NCBI RefSeq assembly: GCF_963259705.1
Contig: NC_081861.1
Location: 68,677,623 to 68,741,622, forward strand
Origin: Myotis daubentonii
Lineage: Eukaryota > Chordata > Mammalia > Chiroptera > Vespertilionidae
Direction: 5' to 3'
DNA length: 64,000 bases
Below the pieces are notes generated by a model that saw only the letters and a program-made list of their open reading frames with translations, made no database searches and was not told the DNA's origin. This document shows positions 35,125-46,774 of the stretch, piece by piece. Every line of letters begins with the position of its first letter. Within the stretch, counting starts at the first letter, position 1. The position numbers and the translations under genes were made by a program.

Positions 35125-35352
35125 TTTTCTTCTTCTTTTTTTTTTTTTTTTTTTTACTGATTTCAGAGAGAGGAGAGTGAGAGAGAGATATAGAAACAGC
35201 AATGATGACAGAGAATCATTGATCAGCTTCCTCCTGCATGTCCCCTACTTAGGATAGAGCTCACAACCCTGGAATGTGCCCTGACCAGGCATCAAACTGT
35301 GACCTCCTGGTTCATGGGTCAACGCTCAACCACTGAGCCACACTGCCAGGCT
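35125..35352 (-). mobile_element. VES-type SINE
   Basis: On the minus strand there is a tRNA-like head (cctggcagtgtggctcagtgg) and a decayed B box. The VES body follows ('atgcaggaggaagctgatc', 'aatgattctctgtcatcat') and it ends in A-rich sequence (the T-run at 35137-35155 on plus). It is inserted in L1, with similar flanks atttcattc and gttcattc. Confidence 0.8.
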
Positions 35353-36458
35353 CTCTAGTTCATTCTTGATATCCTTTATTAAGTTCTTTATCTCCACAAT
35401 TTCTATTTGTTTATTTTTTTAAGTTTTAATATTTTTAGTAAAGTACTCGTTTTGTTCCTTGATTTGGTTTCTCAGTTTATTAAGCTCCCTATCTGTGTTT
35501 TCTTGCATCACATTGAGTTTTTTCAGAACTATAATCTTTATTTCTTTGTCATTTAAATCACATATTTCCATGTCTTCAAGTTTGATTTTGGATATTTTTC
35601 ATTTTCTTTTCAAACTGCCTCATTACCTTGGTTATCCATGGTAGTTGATGGATTCCTTCTCTGTGTAGGCATCTATATATAGGTGACACTTCTCTAGCAG
35701 ATTAATATGAATAGGCCTTTTATTATTTTCCAATAGGTGGAGCTAAATCACAAGTTTTTATGTCTGTGAAATCCCAGTGCTGTCACCACAGCCAGATACT
35801 GCCATCAGTGTAGTTGCAGTTCCTTGGGGTGGGATGAGCTGAACTGGGGGAACCCAGTAGTCTTCTGTGTTGTTTTGCCATTTCAGTTACGGTGATCTCA
35901 GCCATCCTGACATCTGGGAGTCCTCTCTGTGCCCCAACCCTGAAACCAGTCACAGAGTGCACTCTTTGCTCAGGGATGAAATTGATTCTGTAGGACCATT
36001 TCTCCAGCTTGCAGATAGTGTGCTTCATAACTAGATACCAAGGACAAAGGGAGGCGAGCTCTGGAAGGCTATGGGCAACCAAGCTCTATGGCTTTGTTTC
36101 TCCTTCTGGAATGCTGATTGACCTACAACCGCTTCCTCACTCCAGTGCTGTGTCTTGACCAGGAACCTGGGCTCAGCCACAGCTTGTACTGTTTACTCTT
36201 ATAGGAATGCTCACTAAATTTCTTTGCTCCTCCTGGCTGAATGGAGTAGGAGCCACAACTCAATTCCTCCCCTTTCCAGGCCAAGCCTCACTGTGAGCTT
36301 TCAGCTGCAGAACTGCAAGTGTGGCTCCTTTCAGCTTCCTGCCCTTCTCACCTCCCTGCCTTCACTATGGAATCCCTTGTAGAGTTATAGCCATTCAAAT
36401 TGTTGAAACTTCAAGGGAGAAACCAAGGGATTCTCTCATGCTGCCATTCATCTACCAC

Positions 36459-37130
36459 TGTCTTTATTTTTAGTTAATTAATATACAGTTGTCAAAAGCA
36501 GGCCCCTTTCATGAAGAAATTGACGTATTTTTGCCTAGAATTTTAAAAATTATTTCCCCCTTTATTATGTGATTTTTTTCATATGGATTTTATATTTCCC
36601 TAGTTAGGGTAAACTATGATTTTGTTAGTCTTATCTAATTAACAAAAATAGAACAAATAAGTGTTAATTAAATTCTTATTTTATTCTGCTGGACAGAGGG
36701 TCTTTTAAAATACATTACAATGGTTAGCCTACTTACTTTCAAATTGTAATATTTATTAAAGTTTATGGATTAATCAAAACATGTTTATTTTCTTCCTTTT
36801 ATTTAACCTCTCTATCCTGCCAGGATACATACTATTTTCATGACAGGACCTTTCTGTAAGTCAAAGTACACTCAGTTAACATCACCCATGTCTTAGCCCT
36901 CTGCATGCCCAGGTATTAGCTTTATATTCCATACTCATTATTTTAAACAAAGAGTCAGAATAGTACTAGTACATGGAGCCATACAAATGCCCCAGTAGTT
37001 TAGGTGCATTGTATAGTTCACTTTTGGCTTATCATACATTCTAAAGTAGAATAAAATGTTTTTAATTTGACAAGTCTTTGCTTTTACCTGTTAAATTTTA
37101 CTTTCAAATTAAACTGATTTTGCTTAGGCT
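36459..37130. other. Unique AT-rich sequence
   Basis: No gene or recognised repeat was found. It is the start of the low-transposon block around the protocadherin exon. Confidence 0.45.
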
Positions 37131-37325
37131 GTGCTGTCTAATATGGTAGCTACCACCATATGTGGCAATTAAAATTAAGATTAAATAAAATTTAAAATTC
37201 AGTTCAATGGTAACACTAATTCTATTTCAAGTATTCAATAGCCACGTGTGGCCAGTAACTACTATATTGGATATCACATATTATAGAAATGTAGTCATTG
37301 CAGAAAGTTCTATTGACAGTGTTGC
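37131..37325 (-). mobile_element. MER5A-like (hAT-Charlie) fragment
   Basis: The words 'gctgtctaatatggtagctacca', 'caatagccacgtgtggccagta' and 'cagaaagttctattgacag' follow the MER5A consensus in reverse. It is an old mammalian-wide element, and its presence fits intronic sequence. Confidence 0.75.
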
Positions 37326-38753
37326 TTTAAAGATAGTATTCACTAAGCCTCACATTTCTATAAATTGCCACATATTTTAAAGCATCTCCAAAAATATTTT
37401 ATGACGTTATATCTACTCTCTAGTTAGTGTTTATTCTTTCCAATTCTGCCCCTGTGACATTTACATCATCATCTTCATATTATGATAGAAGAAACTAAAG
37501 GTCAAAAATATTAAGCTGGAAGGGGCTTATCTACTTTTTCTAAATACAAAATTGTGAGCTATACTTTTCTTATTCTTACAACTTTTTCCACTGAATGGAT
37601 TTTACCTAAATGCTTATTTATAAATAACCTACCACTTCTCTTTCTATTTTTACTTATATTCACACACAAATTTGCATATCACTCAAATTCACTCAAGAGT
37701 TCTGTAGCCTTCAATTTCTAAATGAATTTATAAATATACCTTCACCACATATTGGCATCAGCTGAGAAGTTTTCCAATATTTCACATCTTCCAGGTCAAA
37801 ACCTTCAGGTAATATACATTAAAATATCTTATTTATGTGAACTTTGAATACTTTTAGCATTGATCATGTTACTCATGTTATTCATAAACCCTATGCAATC
37901 TGGTAATGAATTGTCAAAAAATGTTTATAAAATTTTGAAAATCACTTGACCATCTCTATATTAAATCTACACATTTGTTCTTTTACACATTTTTCAAGAT
38001 CATTCAAGCACATTGTACTATTTCAAATACCAAAATCTGAGTTTTCTACTGCTTTATATATCACATAGGCAATTAAAATATTTTGAAGAAACCATTTAAT
38101 CTTCTCTCTGCCTTCCCCATCCAAGACCCAACTCAAGACAAAATAGGTTCTTCAGATTAATTGAAGCTTTTTCACTAAAAGGTTTACTTACCCTCTACTG
38201 CAAATAAATCCTCTGTGTTTTCAAAGAATTGGAAAAAAAATGTAAATATTTAACATTAACAAATAGCACATTGGCTGAAATTTACCCTCATTTTGATGAC
38301 TCATAATGCTTAAAGATCTTACCTTGACTTGAAAATCATTATGAAAAATAATTTTCATTATTCTATATATGTGTAGAAATGCTAATAATGAGAAATCTCT
38401 CAAATAAATTTATCCAGAATATTTTCAAAAGGCAAGATAAAGGTTTCTATCAAAAATAATCACTGAGAAAAATTGATGTGTCAATTCATTCTTAACTTTT
38501 AGATTTGTGTGTTTAGGTCAAATTTGTGGCAATCATAATCAGACAGATTAAAAGTAAGTTATAGGGTTGGTTATTGATTTGTAAGTAGTATGGTTGAGTC
38601 CCTTGTCTTACCACATTAGTGGATTAAGGGAAACACTAACAATTGGTGAAAATTAATACACATAAAATGAAGATTCAGATTAATAAACCCTATTCAATTT
38701 CATAAATTGCATCGATTAATTTTCTCCACAATACTTTGCTTAAACTTTGAAAA
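37326..38753. other. Unique AT-rich sequence 3' of the protocadherin exon
   Basis: No coding sequence was found. In particular, none of the cadherin repeats expected to follow the protocadherin fragment is present here on either strand. Confidence 0.6.
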
Positions 38754-38754
38754 A

Positions 38755-39393
38755 TTAAGGTGATGACTTACTCAAATTTTGAAGTACTCTAAGACCATTC
38801 TTTTTGTCTTTAAAAAAATGAATTTTCTCTAGCAAAATGTTTTTAAAACGCACCTTAATGAGTTGGTAGTTTTGCACTCCGTTTATTCCTATGTCAGGAT
38901 CAATGGCCGCTGGGAGAGCAAATCGAGAGTTTATAGCTGAGTTCTCTGGAATTGATATGTTGATAACAGTTGCTGGGAATAATGGTGCATTATCATTTAT
39001 ATCTTCTATCAGAAAACGTATCTTAACCAGTCTAAATATTTCATCTGGCAAAACGGCAACTTCCACTTCATAAAAGCAACGGCCATCCAGCAAGATACCA
39101 GTACATAATTTCTCACGATCAATGCGGGCTCCAGTAGTGAAGATCTCACCAGTACCTTCTTCGATTCGGATCAGTGGCACTTCCCCAGTCTTGTACACTA
39201 GCTTGAACTTCATGGGAATTTTTAAGGACTTGTGTCGAATTAAGGACAGGTTGAGGTCTTTCAACAAGTCGCCTATCAGGACGTTTTCTGGCATTTCTTC
39301 TCGAATGGAATAGTTTTTCTCCTGGGCGCCAGACTGAAACACGACGCATGCTAACAGGACCGCAAATATATACGTCCCGGACAACAAGTCCAT
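38755..39393 (-). CDS. PCDH11X: Protocadherin-11-like N-terminus (signal peptide, EC1, start of EC2), truncated
   Basis: The ATG at 39393 begins [20 protein letters not shown], a signal peptide. The mature start is near residue 24 ([18 protein letters not shown]). EC1 follows, with calcium-site motifs PEN (35-37), DRE (102-104) and [10 protein letters not shown] (131-140). EC2 begins [14 protein letters not shown] and runs to [10 protein letters not shown] (residue 180). This fits delta-1 protocadherins and PCDH11X best by recall; PCDH9 is less similar. The last 32 codons, 38755-38853, have no cadherin similarity, so the stop is probably not native. The family has seven EC repeats, a transmembrane segment and a cytoplasmic tail, none of which is here. 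The 180 similar codons carry no stop or frameshift. It could be a functional exon with a novel donor, a truncated paralogue, or a Y-linked copy. Confidence 0.75.
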   Translation of the reverse strand: MDLLSGTYIFAVLLACVVFQSGAQEKNYSIREEMPENVLIGDLLKDLNLSLIRHKSLKIPMKFKLVYKTGEVPLIRIEEGTGEIFTTGARIDREKLCTGILLDGRCFYEVEVAVLPDEIFRLVKIRFLIEDINDNAPLFPATVINISIPENSAINSRFALPAAIDPDIGINGVQNYQLIKVRFKNILLEKIHFFKDKKNGLRVLQNLSKSSP

Positions 39394-39440
39394 ACCAGGT
39401 ACAAGGCTCAAAGTTCGTTGTACCCCCCCCCCGCAGAGTA
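38854..39440 (-). other. PCDH11X: Protocadherin exon: homologous extent from acceptor to break
   Basis: The exon would start at 39440, just after a gacAG acceptor, and carry 47 bases of 5'UTR before the ATG at 39393. Protein similarity ends with the codon AAG at 38854-38856. The next bases read GTGCGT, a good splice-donor match, followed by AT-rich sequence. Whether this is a true donor or a rearrangement breakpoint cannot be decided from the window. Confidence 0.7.
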
Positions 39441-39478
39441 CTGTCAAAAAGAAAAGAAAAAGAAAAAAAGAGATAGAG
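39441..39478 (-). promoter_or_regulatory. Splice acceptor of the protocadherin exon
   Basis: On the minus strand a long pyrimidine tract (tctttttttctttttctttt and similar) leads to gacag at 39441-39445, followed by exon sequence tactctgcgg. This is a textbook 3' splice site. It shows that the copy is not a processed retrocopy starting from spliced mRNA. Confidence 0.75.
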
Positions 39479-42119
39479 AAAGAGGAAGAGGAAGAAGAAA
39501 TTAGTAAAGCTGACAATTAAATGTATGTTTAATAATTACTCAGTTTAATTTAAAATCATTAAACAAAAATAGTACAATCAACAGTTAAATAAACTATCAG
39601 ATTTTTTAAAAATAAAATATGCATTTTTACATTAAGATGTAAAATGAAACAAGACATCTACAGTTATCTACAGTAATTAAAAGGACTAGGAAGTTATAAA
39701 AGTGTCCACCATTGATAACATTTATAAAAGATAAATTATGATATACCAACTTAGTTAAAGGTAATAAAAATAATTAAAATATTTAATTCAATGGTTAGGG
39801 AAAAGTAAAGGAATATGTTACCAATCAGAAAAATATACTAGTAATCATTATTCTTTGTTATAATATGGATTTCAAATGCAATTCTTCTATTGGTAATGAA
39901 GATATACAATATTTTGAGTGTTTTGTTCTGGGCATCAAAATGTAAAATCGATCTAAATAACAGAAAATAATCATGATATATAAGGGGCATGGTAAGTTTG
40001 GATTAAAAAGAAGTCCTTTCAGAGAGGAGAGTAGTTTATATGACAAATATTTAAACATGGGAAAAAATATCCATAAAGCATATTGTTTTCCTTCTTTGGA
40101 TGAGAAGAATAAGAATAGGGATAAATTATGGGGAGGAAACTAAATTTTTGTTAGTTTAACACAAACAGCTGCCTAACAAAACATTTTGGGGGGAAATATA
40201 GTTTTCGGGGGAGAATGAACTCCATCTTTGGAGGTAGTGGCAGAGAAGATGCATCACCAGGTTAGCTCTGCATATTTATGATTTGGCAGATAATATCCAA
40301 ACATTCAGTGGGAGAACGGGACTAGAAGATAGCTCAACTCTGAGAATTTGTGTTTATACATGGTAGAAAGTAGTCCATATGAAATGGGTTTTCACATCTA
40401 CACAGTGAAATAAAAATTGACCAACAAAAAGGAAGAACTTGACTAGGGTTTAAAAATAACAAAGCCATTTGAAATCACTTTGCTGAGTTAAACAAATAAG
40501 TCAAAAAACAAACAATCTCTGGCTCTTTATAATAAATTGCTTATTATTTGTAACTCACTAAAATCTGCCAAATTATTTCAGTTCTCTGGTTCTTCTGATA
40601 AAATTCAATAAGGAATTTTTTAAATTAAAATTTGCAATGTTTTTTGTTTTCCTTTATTAATTCTCAATTTTTATTTTCAACTAGATTCATTTGATATAGC
40701 ATTAATTTTTGGATATTAAATACATTTTAATATATAGTATCATGGAATATTTCATGTGCTTCTAGATGTCATTTGTAGTTAATATATAAACACAATAAAA
40801 TTTGTATCATACTGCAATAAACCCTATCAGATGTTATATGTGTTATAATTAAAGAGGTATTAACGCAGCTATCAATGCATTCAGAAGTTTTAAAAAATTA
40901 GCTGACAAATAGTTATTTAAAAATCCATTAAGGAAAACTATTAATGCAGACAGGTATGTAATTAAGGAAGTTCTCAGTATTTATTAGTAATAAATAAATA
41001 ATAAAAAATTTAGTAAAAACAGAGGACTAATGAAATGATATGTCTTGCTATAGGCATAATGGTTTGATTATGCCAGACAATGTATTATGTTAAGTAATTT
41101 CCCCCGTATAGCTGGGCATCTGCATTAAAAAAAATATTCACATGGACAGGTCAGAAAACAAAAAAGTGGAGAAAAGGACACTTTCCTATTTGCAATCAGT
41201 AATAAAATAAATCCATTTGTTAGAACAATTGAGATGGTTTAAGTCATGAGGAGAACCAATAAATAAAGTAGATAAACTTGACATATCACTTTATATTTCT
41301 TTTCACTGAATTGTAAAATTATGTATTTTGGGTTCAACCACTTTCCTGTTTTGAGTGACTGGTGCCATTTACAAAACATTTTAAGTATAATATTAAGCAA
41401 TGCTATTGCTAAAGAAATTATCTATCTCAGTAAACAACACAAAATACTATTGCCTGTGGTATTTTCAGCATCATTTGCTCAATGATGAGCATTGGGATTA
41501 CATAATATAGAAACCTCAAGATTCATTCTCTTGTGAATTATTGGCCTTATACTCCTTTATAAATTTGAGAATAATGTATCCTATTTATACTTACCATTAC
41601 TTAATATGCATACATATACATGTGTACTATACCTTGTGACTCTAGGACACCTAAAAAATGAATGTCTATGTGTGTGAATTTATAAATACCATGCAAACAT
41701 AAACAAAGATAAAAATGGGACACTGACAACTGGAATTAAAACTACCACTCTATTCTTGTCTTACCCTTAGGTATTACACATTATTACAACAGGCAGAAGA
41801 ATACTACAGACCATTTTTAGAAAAACTGCATGCATGTTACAATATCTCTACACAAGAGGAGGAATTAAGAAAGTGACCTAATTCCAAACGGTCTCCTCCT
41901 CCCAACCCATTATAATCTGTCCTACTCTACCGTTTAATAACATCATCAAATAAAATATTTTAAACTTTGCTTTATCATTCAAAATTAATTTGGAGGTTTT
42001 AAAAACCATGGAAAAATGAAAAAAATAAGACAATGTCATTTCTAAAACTGATATGAAAATACATATTGCAAACCTGAAATGAATATTTACCTTCTAGTTA
42101 GTAATTACTATCATGACAG

Positions 42120-42245
42120 TTTAATCACTTATCAAAAATATTTATTAAGAAATTTTCATATTCCAGGCACTGTTATAGGCACTGAGAATATATCAGTGAA
42201 AAAAAAACAGATAAACATACCTGCCCTCACAGAGGTTATATATGA
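42120..42245 (+). repeat. Ancient mammalian interspersed repeat fragment
   Basis: The succession 'aatatttattaagaaatttt', 'ccaggcactgttataggcactg' and 'catacctgccctcacagagg' matches a widespread old mammalian repeat. The family name is not certain from memory. Confidence 0.5.
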
Positions 42246-44164
42246 TAATATAAATATTCCAAAATATCTTTAAGTTAGTATTAAAGAAATATATAACAAA
42301 CTCAACTCTGCTATCAGGATGTAAAAATACATGATTAAATAATCTCATTCTCCATTGTTTGATTCCAACCCTTGCATTATCTAGTTGAATATGTATTGTT
42401 ATACATACTAAATTATTTACAAACAAAACAAAAATTAAAATGGATTTTCTTTAAAATTTTGAGTTTAATTCTTTGAATGGCTAATATAGAAACTTAGCTA
42501 CTAAATATGACTATAAATAGTCACTGCTTGGTTTTATAGAAGCAGGATATATTTACCTCAGATATTCAGGGAAAATATTCCTACACATTTACCTTTGCTT
42601 GGCTCAAATTTATCTTTCATGAACAAATCATAAAATAACCTTAAATTTTATTTCACTGTTCTTCCATACCCCACTCTTACAATAACCTAAGGTTAGCATG
42701 TAAATTGCTAGGACAAGCACAATGAAATCAGATACAGAGAATTAAATTTATCTACAGGTTTCAATACTGCTGTTTAAGTGATGTTTTCATAGGTAATACA
42801 TAGCAGTTGGGTAGGCAACAATCATATGACAATTAGAGAAAGCAAAAACAGAATCAAACGAAGCAATTCTGAAATTTTAAGATTTGAAAAGCAAAAGTTC
42901 AGGTTCATTTTAAAGATAAGTAGGTAGGGGAACTAAATCTCTACTATGAAATTCTAGAGAGTTTAAACCATAAAAGTGATGTTGAAATAGTTGTTCAGAA
43001 GAATCCCAAGGCATAATTTCTTTTGCATACTTGCTACATTTTCCTTCATTAAAGAGCTGTGTTTAATTTATTTTACACTTAATTCTATAAGAGTGAATGG
43101 CTTACATACTACAATAACAAATTATTTAAAATAGTACCACTTTAGGTATTACATGAAAATAAATATCGATATGTTGGCCGTAATCCTAACTCCACTTGGC
43201 TCCCATCATTCGAAATACATTAATGTCTCTTTAAGTAAACAAACAAACAAACAATAAACAACCACAATATAGTCACTTCTAAGTTATTGTTCTCATGCAC
43301 TGTCAAAACTTCTTTCACAAGCATAGGAAATGTTAAGGTGGTTCTTAAGGTTGACAAGAAAAAGATCTTAGGACTTTGCAAGAAAAGAAACCATATCTGG
43401 AGAAAAACATACTGGAGTAACTGCTAAATTCAATATTTTCAAAGGGACTGACCACAGTGAAAGTGGGGGAGGTGCATCGGTGTCCTCTTTGACTTAATTA
43501 TTTCCTATGTATTCTTAAACTTGAATTTTCAAAATTAAATATTTAATAAGGTACTTTAATTCCATAAAACTGGTATTTTTAAGAATTTTATTCCACAATG
43601 GACTCATTGATTCCATTTTATTTTTTAGGGATCTAATTTTAACGTTTGTGTCTAATTTTCTCTAAGAAGTGGATTCCATCAGTGTTGCTTCCTTCTATAA
43701 ATGTTTATATTTTATTGTTGCTTTCAAACCTACAACACTTTTGGGTATAGGACGATGGTCTGACCAACTGAACAACCCTCCCCTCACCAGCCACGGACAT
43801 ATTCTATTGATTCAGTCTAACACTCCACAAGAATTCTGTAACAGGGTTTCAAATATGTTAATAATCAATGCTTAATCACGCTTTAAAAATACTTTATGAA
43901 GATTGCTCTTTTATACTAACTATTCTTGATTTTTATGTATGAATTAGGGAGATTTTGTAATATGGGATTATTATAGAAAGAATTATACTCCATATGGCAA
44001 AATGCTCATCCATTATCATATATTTTTATCAAGTTGGAGTGAATTTAATAATGACTACTTCAGTATCTATGAATTATTTTAATATATTTGGTCATTAAGT
44101 ATAATATCATAATAAATAAATCTTAGATTCACCAAAGGTAAAGGGATAATTTCTATTCTGTGTA

Positions 44165-44240
44165 GCATTTTAATTGCTCTAAGTGATTTCAAATCACTTA
44201 TTTCATTTAATCTTTATAACAACTATATGCTACATGTGAA
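44165..44240 (+). repeat. MIR-like fragment
   Basis: 'ctctaagtgatttcaaatc', then 'ttatttcatttaatctttataacaac', resembles the MIR core with its conserved 'catttaatcctcacaac' word. It is short and old. Confidence 0.4.
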
Positions 44241-45046
44241 TATCTGTGGGCAAGTATTTATATATTGAATTTTTATATCAAAAGGCATTAATTTCACATG
44301 CTATAAATCCTCTAGATGATCATGTTTTCAGAAAATAAATAAATGGTATACGTTTGTGAATTTGCTGTGAATTTGTTAAATAACTTATTTTTATTTTTAG
44401 TAAGGATATGTGATTACTTTTATTCCTATTCTCAAAATAATCAAAGAGTATAAGTTTAATGAGAAAAAAATGGTAATTACTTAGTATAATTTTCATTTGT
44501 GTCAGCTGCTAATTTATCAAAATCATGATGTAATAAAAATGACAGTTTAAAACAAACAAAATATACCACCATAATATTGGAAATGGTGGTTGGAAACTAG
44601 AAAAATGAATCAAAGTAAGATACTAGTAATCAGAAAATGGTGTCTATCAACTTATGTCTCAAAAATCAGGGATATGACTTTCACCTTTATTAACTGCATT
44701 TAATCACCCAGGAAGAAGTTCTTAGAAGTAACATGAGTTTGGGGTGACATAATCCATAATCATCAGGAGTTACACATCATAGGACACTGAGCAATAATGA
44801 TGTAGCAACATTTTAAAAACCGATCTTGCTACTTGGTGTATCAACTGCTTAATAACAGGCACTTCAGACTAAAGGTTTAGCAAAAAAAAAAAAATCCTTT
44901 ATTTTTAAAATTCTTATTCTTTTATACATATTTCAGTATTATTTCTGTGATTTTCATTTTGTGTCACTTCAAAACCAAAACAAACTGGATGGCAAAAAAA
45001 TTTACACCAATGAATAAATGGATAGAAAAACATTTGAACCATAAAT

Positions 45047-45257
45047 AGGACTGATCAATCTCAAAGGGAAGGCAGAGATTGGTGGGTGAGAAGAAATTAA
45101 CCAAAGAACTTATATGCATTTGTGAATAACCCATGCACACAAACAATAGTATGGTGGAGGCGTGGCATGGGGTTTGAGGACAGGCTGGAAGGGGTCAAAG
45201 GGGGGAAAAGGGTACATCTGTATTACCATTTCAACAATAAAGATAAATTTTAAAAAT
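45047..45257 (+). mobile_element. 5'-truncated L1 3'UTR between long imperfect direct repeats
   Basis: The L1 3'UTR words 'tcaatctcaaagggaaggc', 'aaagaacttatatgcattt' and 'caacaataaagataaatt' are present. It is flanked by about 43-bp imperfect repeats (acaccaatgaataaatgg at 45004 and acaccagtgagtaattgg at 45260, both ending gaaccataaat). Confidence 0.75.
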
Positions 45258-45882
45258 AACACCAGTGAGTAATTGGATAGAAAAATAGCTGAACCATAAA
45301 TGGGTCATATACAGATTTCATATTGATAAAATTAATTTAGGATTGAAAAATAATTATGCAGAATTTTGGCTTAAAAAACGGAATTAGCATTTATAGTTAA
45401 ATTAAATACCACTTCTGTTGGGTCCTGTTTCAATATTATTAGCATCTTTCAAAGTGAACAGAATGAATAATAAAAAGTGGGATTTTTATGTGTAAAAGCC
45501 TACCTCATACCTGATGATTTACCTCTATAACATAAAAACGTAGGTATAGAGATTTTACCTAGGGAAAGGTGAGGTCTGCAATCCAAGTTGGAGAAAGAAA
45601 CAGGTGCGTGGGGGAAGTCTGCACCCCACAAAGTCCACAGCCATTGGGGCCACCATGATCCATGGGTGTGGAAGGGGATCCGCAAGGCTGCTGGCAGAAG
45701 GGAACTCTAAAAATCAGCCCATAGCTGGACTGGGCACAAAATGGCAGCCTCAGATTGTACCAGTGTGTCGGCTGCTTAGTGCCAGGGGAAAAAGAACTTG
45801 CAGAAGAGATGTTTGGAGAACTGTGTGCAGTGCTGTACTGAGAGAGAGAGCTACATAATCAGACACCTGGAGAAGAGAGATC

Positions 45883-46774
45883 ATGGGGACACAAAAGTAC
45901 AGCCTGCAAATGAAAGAAAAAGAGGCATTAACAGAAAAGGAAGTAAACGAAAAGGAGGCAAGCAATATGTCATAGAAAGAATTCAGAGAAATGGTCATAA
46001 GGTGGCTGAAAAGAATCAAAGACAAATTCAACAATATGTGTAAGAACCAAGAGGAAATGAAGAAGAACCAAGAAGAAATGAAAAATAGCATCGCTGCTAT
46101 AAAGAACCCAATAGAAAGCATCAACAGTAGACTAGAAGAAGCAGAGAACTTCATCAGTGAGCTAGAAGACAAGGCAGGAAAAAATACCCAAGCAGAGCAG
46201 CACCTAGAAAAAAAAAAAAAAAAAACTTAAAAAACAGGACGAGAGCATAATGGAACTTTGGAACAACACAAAACAAAACAAAATCCGCATAATAGGGGTA
46301 CTAGAAGGAGATGAAACTGAGAAAGGAACAGAAAACATGTTTGCACAAATAATGACAGAAAACTTCCCTGATATAGGAAAGAAAAAGCTCACACAAATCC
46401 AAGAAGCTCACAGAGTCGCAAACAAAATGAACCCCAAAAGACCGATGCCAAGGCACATTATAATTAAATTGGCAAACACCAACAACAAAGTCAGAATCTT
46501 AAAAGCAGCCAGAGAGAGACAGAAAGTTACCTACAAAGGATCCCCCATCAGACTAGTGACTGATTTCTCAACAGAAATACATCAGGCAATAAGCGAATGG
46601 AATGAAATATACAAAGTCATGCAAAGGAAAGGTCTGAATCCAAGAATACTGTACCCAGCAAGGCTATCAATCAAAATTGATGGTGAAATCAGGAGCTTCA
46701 CAGACAAAAAAGGACTAAGGGAGTTTATTACCACCAAACCAACAATGCAAGAAATGCTAAAGGGTCTTCTGTAA
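45883..46774 (+). pseudogene. L1 ORF1 pseudogene
   Basis: It starts MGTQKYSLQMKEKEA. The coiled-coil part has the repeated KNQEEMKKNQEEMKN word. An 18-A run at about 46210 shifts the frame and is the main lesion. From 46250 the frame is open for 174 residues through the RRM (NKIRIIGVLEGDETEKG, FAQIMTENFPDIGKKK, PRHIIIKLANTNNKVRILKAA) and C-terminal domain (FSTEIHQAISEWNEIYKVM, ILYPARLSIKIDGEIRSF, ending EMLKGLL). It is close to the copy at 24.8 kb and less close to the HAL1-like ORF1. Confidence 0.88.

Larger units (their letters stand above)
32131..36458 (-). mobile_element. Old L1, 5'UTR to RT, minus strand
   Basis: Read from 36458 downward it begins with aatggcagcatgagagaatc (5'UTR start) and continues through a GC-richer leader to about 35650. 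An ORF1 region is too decayed for a frame. Endonuclease traces (FHPRISDHTFFSSAHGTFS at about 33540, DKNALKLKIN) and RT start traces ([15 protein letters not shown] at about 32230) follow. It stops at about 32131, before the RT core. It carries a nested L1 (32843), a hAT (33705) and a SINE (35125). Confidence 0.8.
39479..45002. other. Largely unique AT-rich sequence upstream of the protocadherin exon
   Basis: About 5.5 kb with no coding region and no young transposon, probably intron 5' of the protocadherin exon. Old repeat traces are listed separately at 42120 and 44165. Confidence 0.5.

Noticed and set aside
35783..36082. A 99-codon minus-strand frame
   Set aside because: It lies in the GC-richer 5'UTR of an old minus-strand L1 and shows no conserved motif.
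39394..39516. Upstream 41-residue extension of the protocadherin frame
   Set aside because: It is a translation of the pyrimidine tract and acceptor (Ser/Phe/Leu-rich). The signal peptide starting at MDLLSG is the credible start.
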